Shown here one piece after another: positions 1-10,866 of a DNA stretch of 64,000 nucleotides (its first letter is position 1; each line of letters begins with the position of its first letter). The notes under the pieces are model-generated. The model was given only the letters and a program-made list of their open reading frames with translations, was not told where the DNA came from and did no database searches. The position numbers were made by a program, and so were the translations under genes. The stretch is from Temnothorax longispinosus (taxonomy: Eukaryota > Arthropoda > Insecta > Hymenoptera > Formicidae): the NCBI RefSeq assembly GCF_030848805.1, contig NC_092358.1, forward strand, positions 13,866,433 to 13,930,432. The letters run 5' to 3'.

Positions 1-295
1 TGTCACACTCGGCTATTTTTATAAGTCTATATCTTTTCTCTTGGACACACAAGACACGTAATAAGTTTTTATTTTTTAATTTTTTTTTACATTTTATTAC
101 ATCTTAACATTATTAACACATATATCACATTTTAGCTTTTATGATTTTTCTGAAATAATTTCATACATTACAGATGTCTTATGCTTTTAAAGACGATTCT
201 TACGGATGATTTAGGTATTACTTTTTGTTACTTTCAATACGTATATTTAGATTGACTCTTATTTATGATTTTTGCGTTATATTATGTTATAGTTT

Positions 296-345
296 GGACT
301 TGAAAAGCGCCTAAACCAAGGGCCGAAACGTCGTAATTTATTTTA
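296..345 (+). repeat. Penelope-like element 3'-end motif (degenerate hammerhead-like)
   Basis: The stretch reads TTGAAAAG, a short GCC/GGC stem, then CGAAACGTCG. The same layout (TTGAAAAG, GACC/GGTC stem, CGAAACG) occurs on the minus strand at about 57805-57845, just downstream of a Penelope GIY-YIG coding region. Penelope elements are known to carry hammerhead-type motifs of the form CUGAUGAG-stem-CGAAAC. Here the UG of the core is replaced by AA, so self-cleavage is unlikely. No coding remnant accompanies this copy, so it is only a scrap. Confidence 0.4.
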
Positions 346-513
346 ATTGTGATTTAATTGTGGCCAGTTAAGTCGATGTAATTGAAATATGTATATTCGT
401 TAATCATCACTGGCAAGTTACGAAATTGTTTGTTTTTAAGAATTTAAAGTTTCTATTAATAAATTTATATCAATTTTAATCAATTTACTTACTCTTTTAG
501 GCAAATTAAAATT

Positions 514-662
514 GGTAATTATTTACTTTAGGGGACACCACGCTCATGACTTTTAAATAAATAAATGTCCGCCGACTAAAACTTTTTGAAGGTTACTCAA
601 GGTCATGTCCTTGACAATATATTTCAAGATCGGCGTGGTGTCCTTTAAAGTAAATAATTACC
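514..662. mobile_element. 149-bp MITE
   Basis: The ends are inverted repeats of about 30 bases. The left end starts GGTAATTATTTACTTTA and the right end is its reverse complement, followed inward by GGACACCACGC on both sides with two mismatches. There is no coding potential. A clear target-site duplication was not found, so the superfamily is not assigned. Confidence 0.75.
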
Positions 663-1299
663 CAAGTTATATTATTTATACGTATATTAATACATATCTA
701 TTTTTCTTTATTAGGTCATGCAGGCATCCATGTCCTACTTCACTGTATTATCGTCCTTCCGATAATTGTGGTAATTATTCTACATTGTGTGTTGTAGTAT
801 TATATAATATTATAATACTCTAATAAAATAGTGAGTTACTATAGTGAATTACTATAACAAAAATTAATAAAAAATTTAAGTGTAATTATAAATAAGAATT
901 TTAATACTTATAACTGGTTGTTTAAAATCATATCAAATAAATTCTGTAGTTGTCTCTCGTCATGTAAAAATAATAAATTTCGAAGTAGCAACGGTGCGCC
1001 CGATCCTTCGTCACTTGCTGACAAGTCACGCATGTAATAAAAAGAACAAAAGCAATAACCGATCTTGTTTGTAACATTTCTTATTTATTTCTTAAAATTT
1101 ATTGAAAGTCTTATGTATTGTTACTTGTTGACTGCTAATCGACATTTTAGAAGATAAGCAATCGCTGCTGTAGTACATAATGCACATGTGCGAGACTGAT
1201 CATACCGATAGGTAAGAGATAGCGCGCAGATCGCGACAGCAAGCAGCGATCTAGAGATAGCGTCGACAGTGGAACGTGTAGCGTGCAATAAAGGACCAA
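663..1299. other. AT-rich spacer without recognised genes
   Basis: I see no conserved coding frame here. The 1120-1300 part is less AT-rich and lies directly against the Gypsy RNase H fragment, so it may be old retrotransposon sequence, but nothing specific can be named. Confidence 0.4.
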
Positions 1300-1623
1300 G
1301 TGTTGTCATTAGTCGGCTATATTCATTATTCCAAATACACTACAATGCTTGCGTTAGTTTATGCGTGCAAAAGATTTTATATTTGGTTATATGGCATTGA
1401 ATTTGAACTAGTCACGGATCATAAGGCATTAGAATATATATTTGCGCCAAAGACAAAACTAAATGCTGGGGTAGAAAGGTGGGTGTTACGTTTGCAACAG
1501 TTTAAATACAAGGTAGTGTATGAGGAAGGAAAAACGAACATAGCTGATACGTTATCAAAATTAAGTATAGAGAAAGAAATAGGAACTAGTGGTCAAGGCA
1601 TAGATGAACAATATGTATATTGA
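1300..1623 (+). pseudogene. Ty3/Gypsy retrotransposon RNase H fragment
   Basis: The frame encodes an RNase H-like block typical of Ty3/Gypsy pol. It has LALVYACKRF, then YGIEFELVTDHKALEYIF, then ERWVLRLQQFKYKVVYEEG and KTNIADTLSKL. In an intact element this domain degrades the RNA strand of the RNA/DNA hybrid during reverse transcription. Only about 100 residues remain. The reverse transcriptase upstream and the integrase downstream are missing, and the first ten codons of the open frame do not look like pol. It is a truncated, dead fragment, probably host-neutral. Confidence 0.85.
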
Positions 1624-3364
1624 GCACGGTTGTATATACAGGTTGGAGAACTCCTCGTTTTTTTAGTGGTGGGGGAAGGTCCGCTAAGCGGTCCTGTTTT
1701 CTAGTTCTTATTGCTATCGCGAGAGTTGTTACTATCGGGGAGGTAGTGGCGGCGCGTGCGCACTTATACTGTGTGAGAGAGACAAGAGATCTTAAAGCCT
1801 CCGCACAATAAAAAATATAAGGTACATATATTAGCAATTAGGACTAAAGAATTAAGAATAAAGTTGGATGCACGATGAAAAATATAGGCAACGGAAACAG
1901 GGAATAACACAGACAAAAAATTTTTAACCTATTGGAAGCCATGTATTATTGTTATATTAGCTTTAGTCCCGATTTTTTATTTCTAATCGCTAAATATATG
2001 TTTCTTATTACTTATATTTTTTATTGTGCAAAGGCCTTTATGTCTCCTACTAATAGTTACAATAATCGCAAGGTTTTGAGTTCCGATTCCGCTTTCTTCT
2101 TCTTTTATTATTATTATTATTTTTTTTTTATTATTATTATTATTGTCGTCGTCGTATTTCGCCAACATTGATACAAAATAAATCATAAATAATCAACCGC
2201 TTTTTCCAGGATGTTCCTGTCGTTCTAGAAAACTTACAACCTAGATCTACAAATTATATTATTAACTAGTGCGTAATCATCGCGTTTTTTTTTTTACGAG
2301 CTCACGAGTGCTCCGTTCGCTGACATTTGAGATTCGAATCGCAATTCGATTAAACTACGTTCGCGATTAAATTGGCCGCAATTAACGAGTCCACGAGAAC
2401 GTCCTAAAAATAAAATGATTAAACTAAACGATGCTATTTTGCTTTGTCAACTGATCAGTCGATTCAATATTGCGACTTGACTTGTGAGACAAAAAGACAA
2501 TGTCACGATTAATCATATGAAATCGTCAAAACTCAAATATATTTTTCGAAAATTTTTTCTCAAAAATTTGACACTGTTTTCTTCGATTCTTCCACTGTTT
2601 TCAATCGAATGATACTTTATATCTTTTTGCAAAATAAATGTCTCAACGCAAAATAATAATAGAGCAAAAATATTATAGAAACATTGACATCACTTTGTCT
2701 ATTTCTCATATTAATAACGCGATGAAAAGAACAAACAATTATTGCCATTAATGAAATTTATATTGTCTTTGTTTGTCGACGAGCAATAATAAATTAACAT
2801 CATATCTATGTATTCTCCATGACGAATAATCTCCATTGAGAAAATTATACAAAACTATCCTTTTACAATTCAAAATTTACATAATCTAAATACATAATGT
2901 TTAAAGCGCGCGAAAGTTTCGCGATTCCGCGGAAGAGAGATATCGGCCATGGAGATACTAAACGAGAAACGGAATAAATCGGCTCGCTACAACGTCGGAA
3001 TATTGAAACGAATTATTGATCATCGGCCTTAAGAAACCGAAACGACAACGGATAACAGGGAGTTGAGTCACGCCAGATCACTCTCCTGCTCACCCCAGCC
3101 TTCACTCTCGTACTCACTCTCCCCACCTCAATCAACTGACGCATCCCAAACTCACAGTCAACATCAGCCACCTCGGTCATCACATTCTCACTTTCTCTCT
3201 CTCTCCCTTTCTCTCTGTTATATTACGCCGTTTTACCACGCGCAATTTGCGTGTCGCTTACTCTTACATATTTCTATTCCGATGATATAATTTCGTTTTT
3301 TTTAAATTTTCTTTTACTCTTTTGTGTGATTTCTAGTCGCGTACCTGCCGATTTGCATTTATAA

Positions 3365-3402
<38 letters not shown>
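3365..3402. repeat. (TA)n microsatellite
   Basis: An uninterrupted TA dinucleotide run of about 36 bases. Confidence 0.9.
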
Positions 3403-3406
<4 letters not shown>

Positions 3407-3564
3407 TGCTAAATATTCTTTTATCAATAACATATTTTCCTTTATACAATCAGTAGAGCCGATTACTTTAACTGATAATTCAATGTCGTACTAAGCTATA
3501 AATGATTACTATACAGTGAAAGAGAAATGTTCGACAATAGAATTAACACAGGAGATCTTTTCTC

Positions 3565-3566
<2 letters not shown>

Positions 3567-3600
<34 letters not shown>
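3567..3600. repeat. (TA)n microsatellite
   Basis: An uninterrupted TA dinucleotide run of about 33 bases, within 200 bases of a similar tract. Confidence 0.9.
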
Positions 3601-3601
<1 letters not shown>

Positions 3602-4037
3602 CCCTATCGACTTTTGTTTTCCACGCTTTCTTTCGTTCTTTTTTTCCGCTATACATTCGATTTTTCATACGTCGTAACAACAAAATGTGCCATCACGCGT
3701 GTCGCGAAATCAAAAAAAAAGAAACCAGCCGCACTTCTCCATCGCAACACCTTCGATATAATTATACAATTCGTATGACAAGTAATGCGTGGCGTGGTTA
3801 AATGTCCGTACGCTAAATAGATCAATCTTTTTTTTTGAGTATGATATTACAAGGGAGGCACGCGCGCAGAGATGAGCCGAGATGGTAATTAGATTAGGTA
3901 TGCATGGAGTAACGTGATTAAGTAAAATATGTCGAAACAAATTTTGTAGCATAATAATAGTCGAGAAACGCTATTAGTTGCAGGCGACATATCTTGTATG
4001 GAACCATGGCAAATAATAGAATGCCGCTACTGACCGT

Positions 4038-4186
4038 TTACTTGGTGTACAGATAAATGGCGACGATCAAGCCGCAAAGATCCAATACTTCAGCAAAAAT
4101 CAGAATCAAGATCATGCCGACGAAGAGACGAGGCTGTGCTGAACGATGCCTCTCACCCCGGCATCGCCCACGATGCCAATAGCAAA
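4038..4186 (-). pseudogene. V-ATPase proteolipid subunit c, C-terminal fragment fused to the SCAR tail
   Basis: Directly after the SCAR acidic residues the minus strand encodes FAIGIVGDAGVRG and then, one frame over, PRLFVGMILILIFAEVL, GLIVAIYLYTK and a TAA stop at 4038-4040. This is the last transmembrane helix pair region and exact C-terminal style of the 16-kDa V-ATPase proteolipid, the membrane ring subunit that carries protons. About 48 codons remain. A length change near 4150 separates the two halves into different frames, so the piece cannot make the normal tail. It is probably a short captured or retroposed fragment joined to the SCAR copy at about 4186. Confidence 0.85.
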
Positions 4187-5786
4187 TCACTGTCGCTGAA
4201 CTCGACGGCAACGCAACGCGCGCCAGGATGGACGCAATATCGTTGAATGCATTCACACGCTCCACCTCCTTCTGCTCAATCTTCTTTATCTTGCGCAGTT
4301 TTGTGCCTGAAAAACAATTGTCTTGGATAAAACAATGTTACACACTTTTCACTAACATAGAGTTATTCAAAGTATCAAAGATTTTATAAGATCCAAAAGT
4401 GCTTCATTCCTTCTTAATTAATTAACAAATTAACTAACATAATTAAAAATCATAAAATATAGGTATAAATGTACCTTTGCAAATCGCTTTGAGCAAGTTG
4501 TTTCACGGATCGACCAATGGAATATTCGGATTGACGGGTTTCTTTAGCTGATCATTCACAATGCTTTTCAGAGGCCTAAACTTCGGCAGATTGGTTGCAA
4601 TCATCTTCGCGATATCGCCGTTTGTTAACAATAACGGCGCCGTGGATCCGTTGGCGACCGGTGGAAGAGACAGCGATGGTAGAGGTGGCGGGATGTTGCA
4701 CGGAGATGAGATGAGTCTTGACAGGGTGAGACCTGAGATGAACGGGAATAGTGGAAGATCTTGCAATGCTAGATCTGTCTCGTCCGCTCCCAGTTGGCCT
4801 GAATGATTCGACAATGTTGGTGTCTAACGTTGGCTTAATAGAGGACTATCCGACCGACTTCCGCTCCTGTTTAGCAAGTGTGGAGGTATAAAATCTGAAA
4901 GCATTGTGCAAAATAAATTATTATTACTCTTGTTATCTTTTTAAGAAACTCACTCAAATACGATTACTATAAGTGATAATAATTAATATAACTAACATAC
5001 CATTCATGGAGGGAGGAGACATGGTTTCTCGTGGTAGTGGTGGCGGTGGTAGAATGTCCCTGCCGATGCTCATGAATCTTCCCCTGATGGGAGTGTTGTT
5101 GACAAACGCCATCGTGGGCATGAAATTGTTGAAAGCGTTACTCGACGGAGCCGGTGACGATTGTGACGATCGCAACCTACCACCCCGACTTGAGGTGCAT
5201 TGATCGCCGAGACTTGGATATGCCTCGCTGCCGGACGGCTTTTGACCCGAAACGTAATGTGAACCGTATAGATTATCATCGTAGCCCTGAGTCATATAGT
5301 AATTTGTTTCCCTGCAACGAGAGAAAATCATTGATTATATAAAAAAGTATAAAGCTTTCAATTCTACAACACGAGAGAATCTACAGAATCTTTAGCAATA
5401 GAAAAGTAAAATAGAAAAAGAAAAGGAATAAAAAGTATTCTGATTATTAATGTACTACTATTATTTTAGAATTATCAGTTATATTATTATTGTTAACTAT
5501 ATTGTCACGATATATTCACCTATAGAAATTAAAAGACGGCGAACAGTAAAGATGTTGTTCTTCTAGAAGATAGCTTCGTCGCCGTTCGATGCTATTGGGT
5601 CTGGGCGGCCTGGAATCCGTTCTTACTATTCCCAATAACACATCGTCGAGCTGTAAATTATGTGACACCTTGTACTGCACCGCCTGCATCGGCATGATGT
5701 ATTCGCCATGGCCGACTGCGTTGCCGTTGTCGTATCTTCATATTATGCGACTGCCGCCTCCTCCGCTGCCACTCTCATTCCAAGAC
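4038..5786 (-). pseudogene. SCAR: SCAR/WAVE actin-nucleation regulator, intron-containing pseudogene (C-terminal half)
   Basis: Four minus-strand exons can be chained with consensus splice sites: about 5786-5520, 5311-5001, 4894-4475 and 4306-4186. They encode a proline-rich middle part (PPRPNSIE, then DILPPPPLPRETMSPP, then CNIPPPLPSLSLPP) followed by the verprolin/WH2, central and acidic module: NNLLKAI across the last intron to KLRKIKKIEQ, NDIASILAR, then VAVEFSDSD. This WCA module is what WAVE proteins use to bind actin and Arp2/3 at the cell cortex. Disablements are in-frame stops at 5738-5740 (TGA), 4824-4826 (TAG) and 4503-4505 (TGA, where WAVE has a basic residue before NNLL), plus a frameshift between ILAR and VAVEF. 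Introns are retained, so it arose by DNA duplication, not retroposition. The N-terminal WAVE homology domain is not in the window. Family assignment rests on the WCA motif and is strong; exon limits are inferred. Confidence 0.8.
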
Positions 5787-6175
5787 CTGTACAACTCTTT
5801 CGCAAAAGAAAAAAAAAGCAATTTAAAATACATACACAAAAGAAATAAAAAACAAAGTGCGCGTCGCATGCAAATCAAGCACAATCAGTTCAAATTGAAA
5901 ATTATTCGTCGATTGATCCGATGACTGAGAATGGATTTTAGTAAATTTTATGTAAAGTTATATTTAAAAAAGAAAAAATGTCAAATTATTTAAAAACAAA
6001 AAAAAAATCTTATTAATTTTTGAACTTGTGTAAATAATCAGATACTTAAGTACATTTCTCTTTACTGTATGTTTCTTATCGGTATGATAATACTCTCGAC
6101 ATCTCGACAAACTCTTGGCAATAAAGTTATAACGTTGAAGTAAAAAAAAGACGAAAAAATATATAAAACTGATGA

Positions 6176-6181
6176 TGACGA

Positions 6182-6213
<32 letters not shown>
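6176..6213. repeat. (ACG)n trinucleotide tract
   Basis: A run of GATGACGACGACG repeats of about 38 bases in non-coding DNA. Confidence 0.85.
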
Positions 6214-6214
<1 letters not shown>

Positions 6215-6409
6215 TTCATCTTTTATCCATGGGCATTGAGATGTACAACTGGAACATAAAAATGATACAAAAATTTGAAATTAGAGATGCAATCTGCAAT
6301 AAATTACTAAAAAATTTTTCAATACATGAAAAAAATATTCACATGTTTTAAATGTTTAAAATTTTATACATACCATACAAGTTTACCCTCAACGCTCACT
6401 CCCAATTTT

Positions 6410-6844
6410 TTATTTGTTGGATACGTCGGCGCAAAAGCGCTTATTTGCGCCATTCGTACTGCATCCCGCAACCGCGTCCGATGGTCGTTTAGGACGCATG
6501 TTTGGGAATAATGGTTCCGTAATATAATGAATTTCAATTCGCTCCTCGATCGCCCTTCTTGTCTCTGGTATTATCGACTTTGGCCAAAAAGCCTCCATAC
6601 TATTTAGACAGACAATTTTCCTCAAACCAGCCGGTACTCGCACCGTCGTATACTTTACATTTTGCGTAAAAGCAGTTTCACGTTCCATCATGTGTAATAT
6701 TCTCTCCGGTTGATATTTACGAAACGGTATATCATCGAGAACGACACCATCAATTTGATCTGCCTTTAAACGCAACCAATCTTGCGGGTCGCGAATCAAT
6801 AATGGCTTTTGAAAATGTGCGAATTGCGTTTTTCCAAAACGAGT
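6410..6844 (-). pseudogene. Rep-like superfamily 3 helicase exon (CRESS-DNA type), probably endogenised
   Basis: The open minus-strand frame starts after a good splice acceptor (T-rich tract then TTACAG at 6850-6845). It begins TRFGKTQFA, which looks like the second half of a Walker A loop. It continues with DGVVLDDIPF (Walker B-like, two acidic residues) and LRKIVCLNS (motif C-like, ending in Asn-Ser), spaced as in Rep helicase domains of circular Rep-encoding ssDNA viruses and related plasmids. A basic, Pro-rich tail ends at a stop near 6410. The HUH endonuclease half and the start of Walker A would lie in an upstream exon, which is not visible because the MITE and 4.7-kb transposon lie there. 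I infer an endogenous viral or virus-like Rep copy with an acquired intron; no similarity search was possible. An unrelated AAA ATPase is the alternative. Confidence 0.5.
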
Positions 6845-6896
6845 CTGTAACAAAAAAACAAATATAAAATGTACATCATTTTATATATATATATAT

Positions 6897-7105
6897 GTAG
6901 GTCTAGAGGTATGTTCTGGGACTGTTTACGTTTTTTGAAATGTACAGTCCTGGAATATAACGCATATATATGTAATCAGATTCAAAAAATTGTCCCGAAA
7001 CGTGCCGTAGGACATGAATTTTTTCCAGGACAGTCCTGGAAACTGCCAAATGTCCTGGAATATACCGATGTAAAAAATAAAAGTCCCGGAACATACTTCT
7101 GGACC

Positions 7106-7108
<3 letters not shown>
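6897..7108. mobile_element. 212-bp TIR MITE, copy 1, inside (TA)n
   Basis: The ends are about 27-base imperfect inverted repeats starting GTAGGTC and containing GTATGTTC and GGGACT. The element sits in a TA dinucleotide tract on both sides. A second copy at 12133-12344 lies in the same orientation and differs at about five positions. There is no coding capacity. A TA target fits a Tc1/mariner-type element, but the duplication cannot be defined inside TA repeats. Confidence 0.85.

Positions 7109-7144
<36 letters not shown>
7109..7144. repeat. (TA)n microsatellite
   Basis: A TA run that flanks MITE copy 1; the same kind of run lies on its left side and on both sides of MITE copy 2. Confidence 0.85.
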
Positions 7145-7148
<4 letters not shown>

Positions 7149-7237
7149 AAAGTTTGTGTATTTTACATTATTCACTTTCGGTGAAATAAAAATGCTAACA
7201 CCCAGAACCTATGTTCATAATACATAATGCGTATATA

Positions 7238-8490
7238 CAGGGTGAATCTTAATGGATGCACCAACTTTTTACCATAGGAGATGAGTTACCGACCGCAACT
7301 GTAATCAACCGAACAATCCATAGGTGACGCCAGCTTGAATAGACCGCTTCGATCGACGAGTCCGAGATGATGTACAGGCAAGTTAAAAACTGTGAATCAA
7401 ATAACGTATATCGTATGTACATACTTTTCTAATATATCCAACTGTCTTACGCATTTTTCTTTTTACATATAATTTTATTTAATAACACGATTTCTTATTA
7501 TTCTCCATCTATGCGCAACGTATTTACCGCATGTACTACGTTTACGCGAGCGTTACTTTGGTAGTAACTTACGATAATTCACTCGTTTACGCAGAGTAAA
7601 TTATCGTAAGTTACTACAAAATTTCCTTTACGCGAAGAAATTATCGAAAGTTACTACAGAAGTAACGCTCGCGTAAACATAGTAATAGAAAGAAATATCT
7701 TTTGTAGGTATCTGTTTCTACGTTTACGCGAACGATTACTTCTGTAGTAACTTACGATAATTCATTCGTTTACGCAAAGTAAATTATCATAAGTTACCAC
7801 AAAATTCTGTTTACGCGTAAGAATTATCGTAAGTTACTACAGAAGTAACGCTCGCGTAAACGTAGTAAGAGTATCTTTTTTATACAATTTTTTTTTAAAT
7901 ATTTATATTTTAATACAGTTTTATTTGGTGGCGATTTCTTTTCACGCTTACGCGGAACATTTTAGCGCGTAAAAAAAGAGTTGGATATAAGCGGAAAAAA
8001 AATAAAAATATTCTACCATTCTTATACAAAATTAAGCATTTTCTATAAAAAATATTCTACTGTATACATTATGGATATAAAAGTAATAATGTGAAAAATT
8101 AGAAATAATAACAGTGGACTTCCGCACCACCCTTGAGGTACCACCAATAGCGCTTTAGGTTTTTTCGCCTGGACCCGTATTGTACCACATTTTTAGACCT
8201 TTTTCAGTATAAAGGTTTAAACAGATGTACTAAAGTCATACTGCGTGTAAAAACGCACAGATGAAAAATTATATCAACGTGTGACCGTGCGCAACACATT
8301 TCCAATTTATCATGTTTTTACCTCAGTATGCGTGCTCGAAATGGTTTCCCTCCAGCCTCTCACAAAATGTAGCATTTTTTTAAATTACACGATGCACCCG
8401 GGGCAAGACCCGTGGACTTATTGCACGACAAGCTCGTACAATTAAATCCTTTACGTCTTGAGCACTAGCAAGTCGCGTTGTGCAAACTTA
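7238..8490 (+). repeat. Left long terminal inverted repeat
   Basis: This arm is the reverse complement of 10697-11955 with small differences. It carries two ~130-bp palindromic units (about 7548-7680 and 7722-7865) built from GTTTACGCGAGCGTTACTT and its reverse complement around AGTAACTTACGATAATT. These may be subterminal transposase-binding sites. The innermost ~180 bases are a decayed mirror copy of the transposase 3' coding end. Confidence 0.9.
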
Positions 8491-9722
8491 ATTACTGCAC
8501 TAGGAGCCGAAAAACAGTAATAATTCCTGTATTTGTGTTCACTCTCAACTTTTAATCTTTCTTACATTAACCATTACGCGCTACTAACAGTAAACATTCT
8601 TTCAGTAACCAGTACGGATCTCACAGTAACCATTACGATAAAAATCAGTAATGATTCCGGTGCAATAATTTAAAAAAAAAGATTCTTTTTATATTTTCAA
8701 ATAGGTCTTATTTTTTTGAATATTTTTATAGTTTAATTTGTATTTGTGGTTTCGCATATTCTATTTTATTAATTAAAATTACGCACTGTTTTACAATTTT
8801 TGAAAATACATTGACGGGAGACGAGATTCAAACCTAAGATTCCGGAATGACAGTTTAATACGCTAACGCTGAGCTAACAATCTATTCTACAATAACTGTT
8901 ATGAATCTCTCTGAACTGCTCTGAACTCGCGCGATAAAACGAATATAAAGAGCCAACAGTATTTAATGGTTACAGAATCGCACATGATTGAATAACGGAA
9001 CTTCTCAACAATTATTTCTTTTCTATTATTTCTGTCAGACAGTATCGCTTACGATCTTAATCTTTAGATATTACTGTGTTTTTCAGTAGACATTACTTTT
9101 ATTTTAAGTGAGGATCTATGTATTGAGAATAAAAATTGAGAATGAACAAAAATTCAGAGACTATTATTGTTTTCCGGCTTTCAGTGTGCTTAAGATAATC
9201 CCACAAGAATAAAAATAAACTGATATCAAAAGTTTTACATATAATTTTCTAGTTGATTCCTTGATTCCTACCGCGTGATGGCTTGTGCGTTAATTATTAG
9301 GTCGTCGATATTATAATCATTTCTTCTATTTGCGCCATTTTTATGCGCGGTGTTCGTGTTGTACGAAAAAAGCTATGGAAATAATGATAAAAGAACAAAA
9401 TATTTAAAATCATTTTACCATAAAATCTTAGAAATAAATATGTATTTAAACAATTCAGAAAAATTGACCATTTTTTCACAGCTACAACTAGTCTGTAGCC
9501 TCATCGAAAATATGTGGCTTGGTTACTTCTGCTCTGGGTATTTTAAAGCATAAACTTTCAGTCGGAAATAGAAGATAGTTTTCTGTCAGAATTCTGTCGA
9601 TCTTCAATTATTTCTTTCACTGTTTCTGCGTTGTTTCTACAGCTTTATCCTAGCAAATTGTTCATTCCGTGTCTCGCTTCGATCCCGTGTGTTTCGTAAA
9701 CGTGATAGAACGTGCGGTCAAC
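8491..9722. other. Transposon interior without coding frame; tRNA-like stretch
   Basis: No open frame matches a known protein. On the minus strand at about 8880-8812 a tRNA-like stretch is visible: TTAGCTCAGCGTTAGCG resembles an A box and GGTTTGAATCTC a B box, about 30 bases apart. The acceptor stem does not pair well, so it is a tRNA-derived relic or a chance match. The region from 8500 to 8660 holds several copies of CAGTAA(C/T)CATTACG-like words. Confidence 0.4.
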
Positions 9723-10866
9723 ATGGCTCACAATTTTACGAATAATGAGATGTGCGACATGGTTTTTTTGTACGCTATATGCGGCCGACAATTGCGGGAA
9801 ACTGCGAGAGCTTATGCTCGTAGATACCCAGAGCGAAGACAGCCACATCATACATTTTTTTTGAGGCTGGAAGCGCGGTTGCGAAAAAATGGTCAATTTA
9901 GACCTGTTAAGCCTGCAGGTACATATTTATTTCTAAGATCTTCTAATAAAATAATTTAAAATTGTATTCTCTTACTTTTATTGCCTCGTACAGGACGACC
10001 ACCGCGCATAAATACCGCACGGATATTAGAAGAGGTCACTAATGACCCAGAAATTAGTACACGAGACGTCGCGCGGTATCAAGGAGTCAGCCAGGCAACA
10101 GTATGTAGGGCTTTGAAATCGGCTCACTTCCATCCCTACAAGGTAACCCTGACTCAAGAGTTGCTTGCAAATGATAAACCTCGCAGATTGAGGTATTGTC
10201 AATGGCTCCTTAATGTGAGTGAGGAAAATTATTATTTTTCGAAATACATTCTGTTTTCGGACGAATGTATTTTCCATAATGATGGCAAAGTCAACCGCCA
10301 TAACTCGCATTATTGGGCCACTGAGAATCCTCACTGGATGCAGCAAGCGCATACACAAGTCAGGTGGTCGGTGAACGTTTGGGCGGGTATTCTCGGAGAC
10401 CACATCATTGGGCCACATTTTATTGATGATAGGGTCGATGGTGACCGATACCGAAAATTTCTCAACAATGAACTTGTTGACTTGTTGGATGAGGTGCCGT
10501 TGGAATTACGTGCTAACATGTGGTTCCAACAGGATGGCCATCCAGCACACACTGCCAGGGCAACAAGGGCGTTATTAAATGAGAAATTCGGTAACCGTTG
10601 GATCGGACTTTATGGTCCCCACGAATGGCCACCACGAATGGCGTTCATTAGACCTCACACCGCTAGATTTTTTTCTGTGGGGTCATCTTAAGCAGCAAGT
10701 TTACGCAACGCGACCTGCTAATGCTCAAGATCTGAGGGATCGAATTGTACGAGCTTGCCGTGCAATAACTCCACAGGTCTTGCGCCGGGTGCGTCGTGCA
10801 ATTTTGACAAGGGCTACATTTTGTGAGAGGATGGAGGGGGGCCATTTCGAGCACATACTAAAGTAA
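9723..10866 (+). pseudogene. DDE transposase (DUF4817 N-terminus plus DDE_3-type catalytic core), frameshifted
   Basis: Exon 1 is 9723-9918 and starts at an ATG giving MAHNFTNNEMCDMVF, a DUF4817-type helix-turn-helix. A 75-base GT-AG intron (9919-9993) joins KPAG to RPPRINTARILEEV, a second HTH (TRDVARYQGVSQATVCRAL). The catalytic core follows with ILFSDECIF (first Asp), WFQQDGHPAH (second Asp) and, in another frame, LDLTPLDFFLWG (third Asp). By my count about 41 residues separate the last two, a DD41D-like spacing. The frame breaks near 10625-10645, where a 7-base word GAATGGC is repeated next to its source, so this copy is inactive. The C-terminus (CERMEGGHFEHILK) lies inside the right TIR. 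It would cut and paste the surrounding element. Confidence 0.88.

Larger units (their letters stand above)
1624..4037. other. Non-coding AT-rich region with simple repeats
   Basis: No gene is supported. Short open frames here are low complexity (for example the Ser/Pro/His-rich frame at 3063-3290 in a CT-rich tract). The region holds a TTA/TTG-type trinucleotide run at about 2104-2156, a CT run at about 3190-3217 and two (TA)n tracts. A GC-rich patch around 2905-3060 has no recognisable feature. Confidence 0.5.

Noticed and set aside
3063..3290. Ser/Pro/Leu-rich short frame
   Set aside because: It is explained by a CT-rich low-complexity tract and has no conserved motif.
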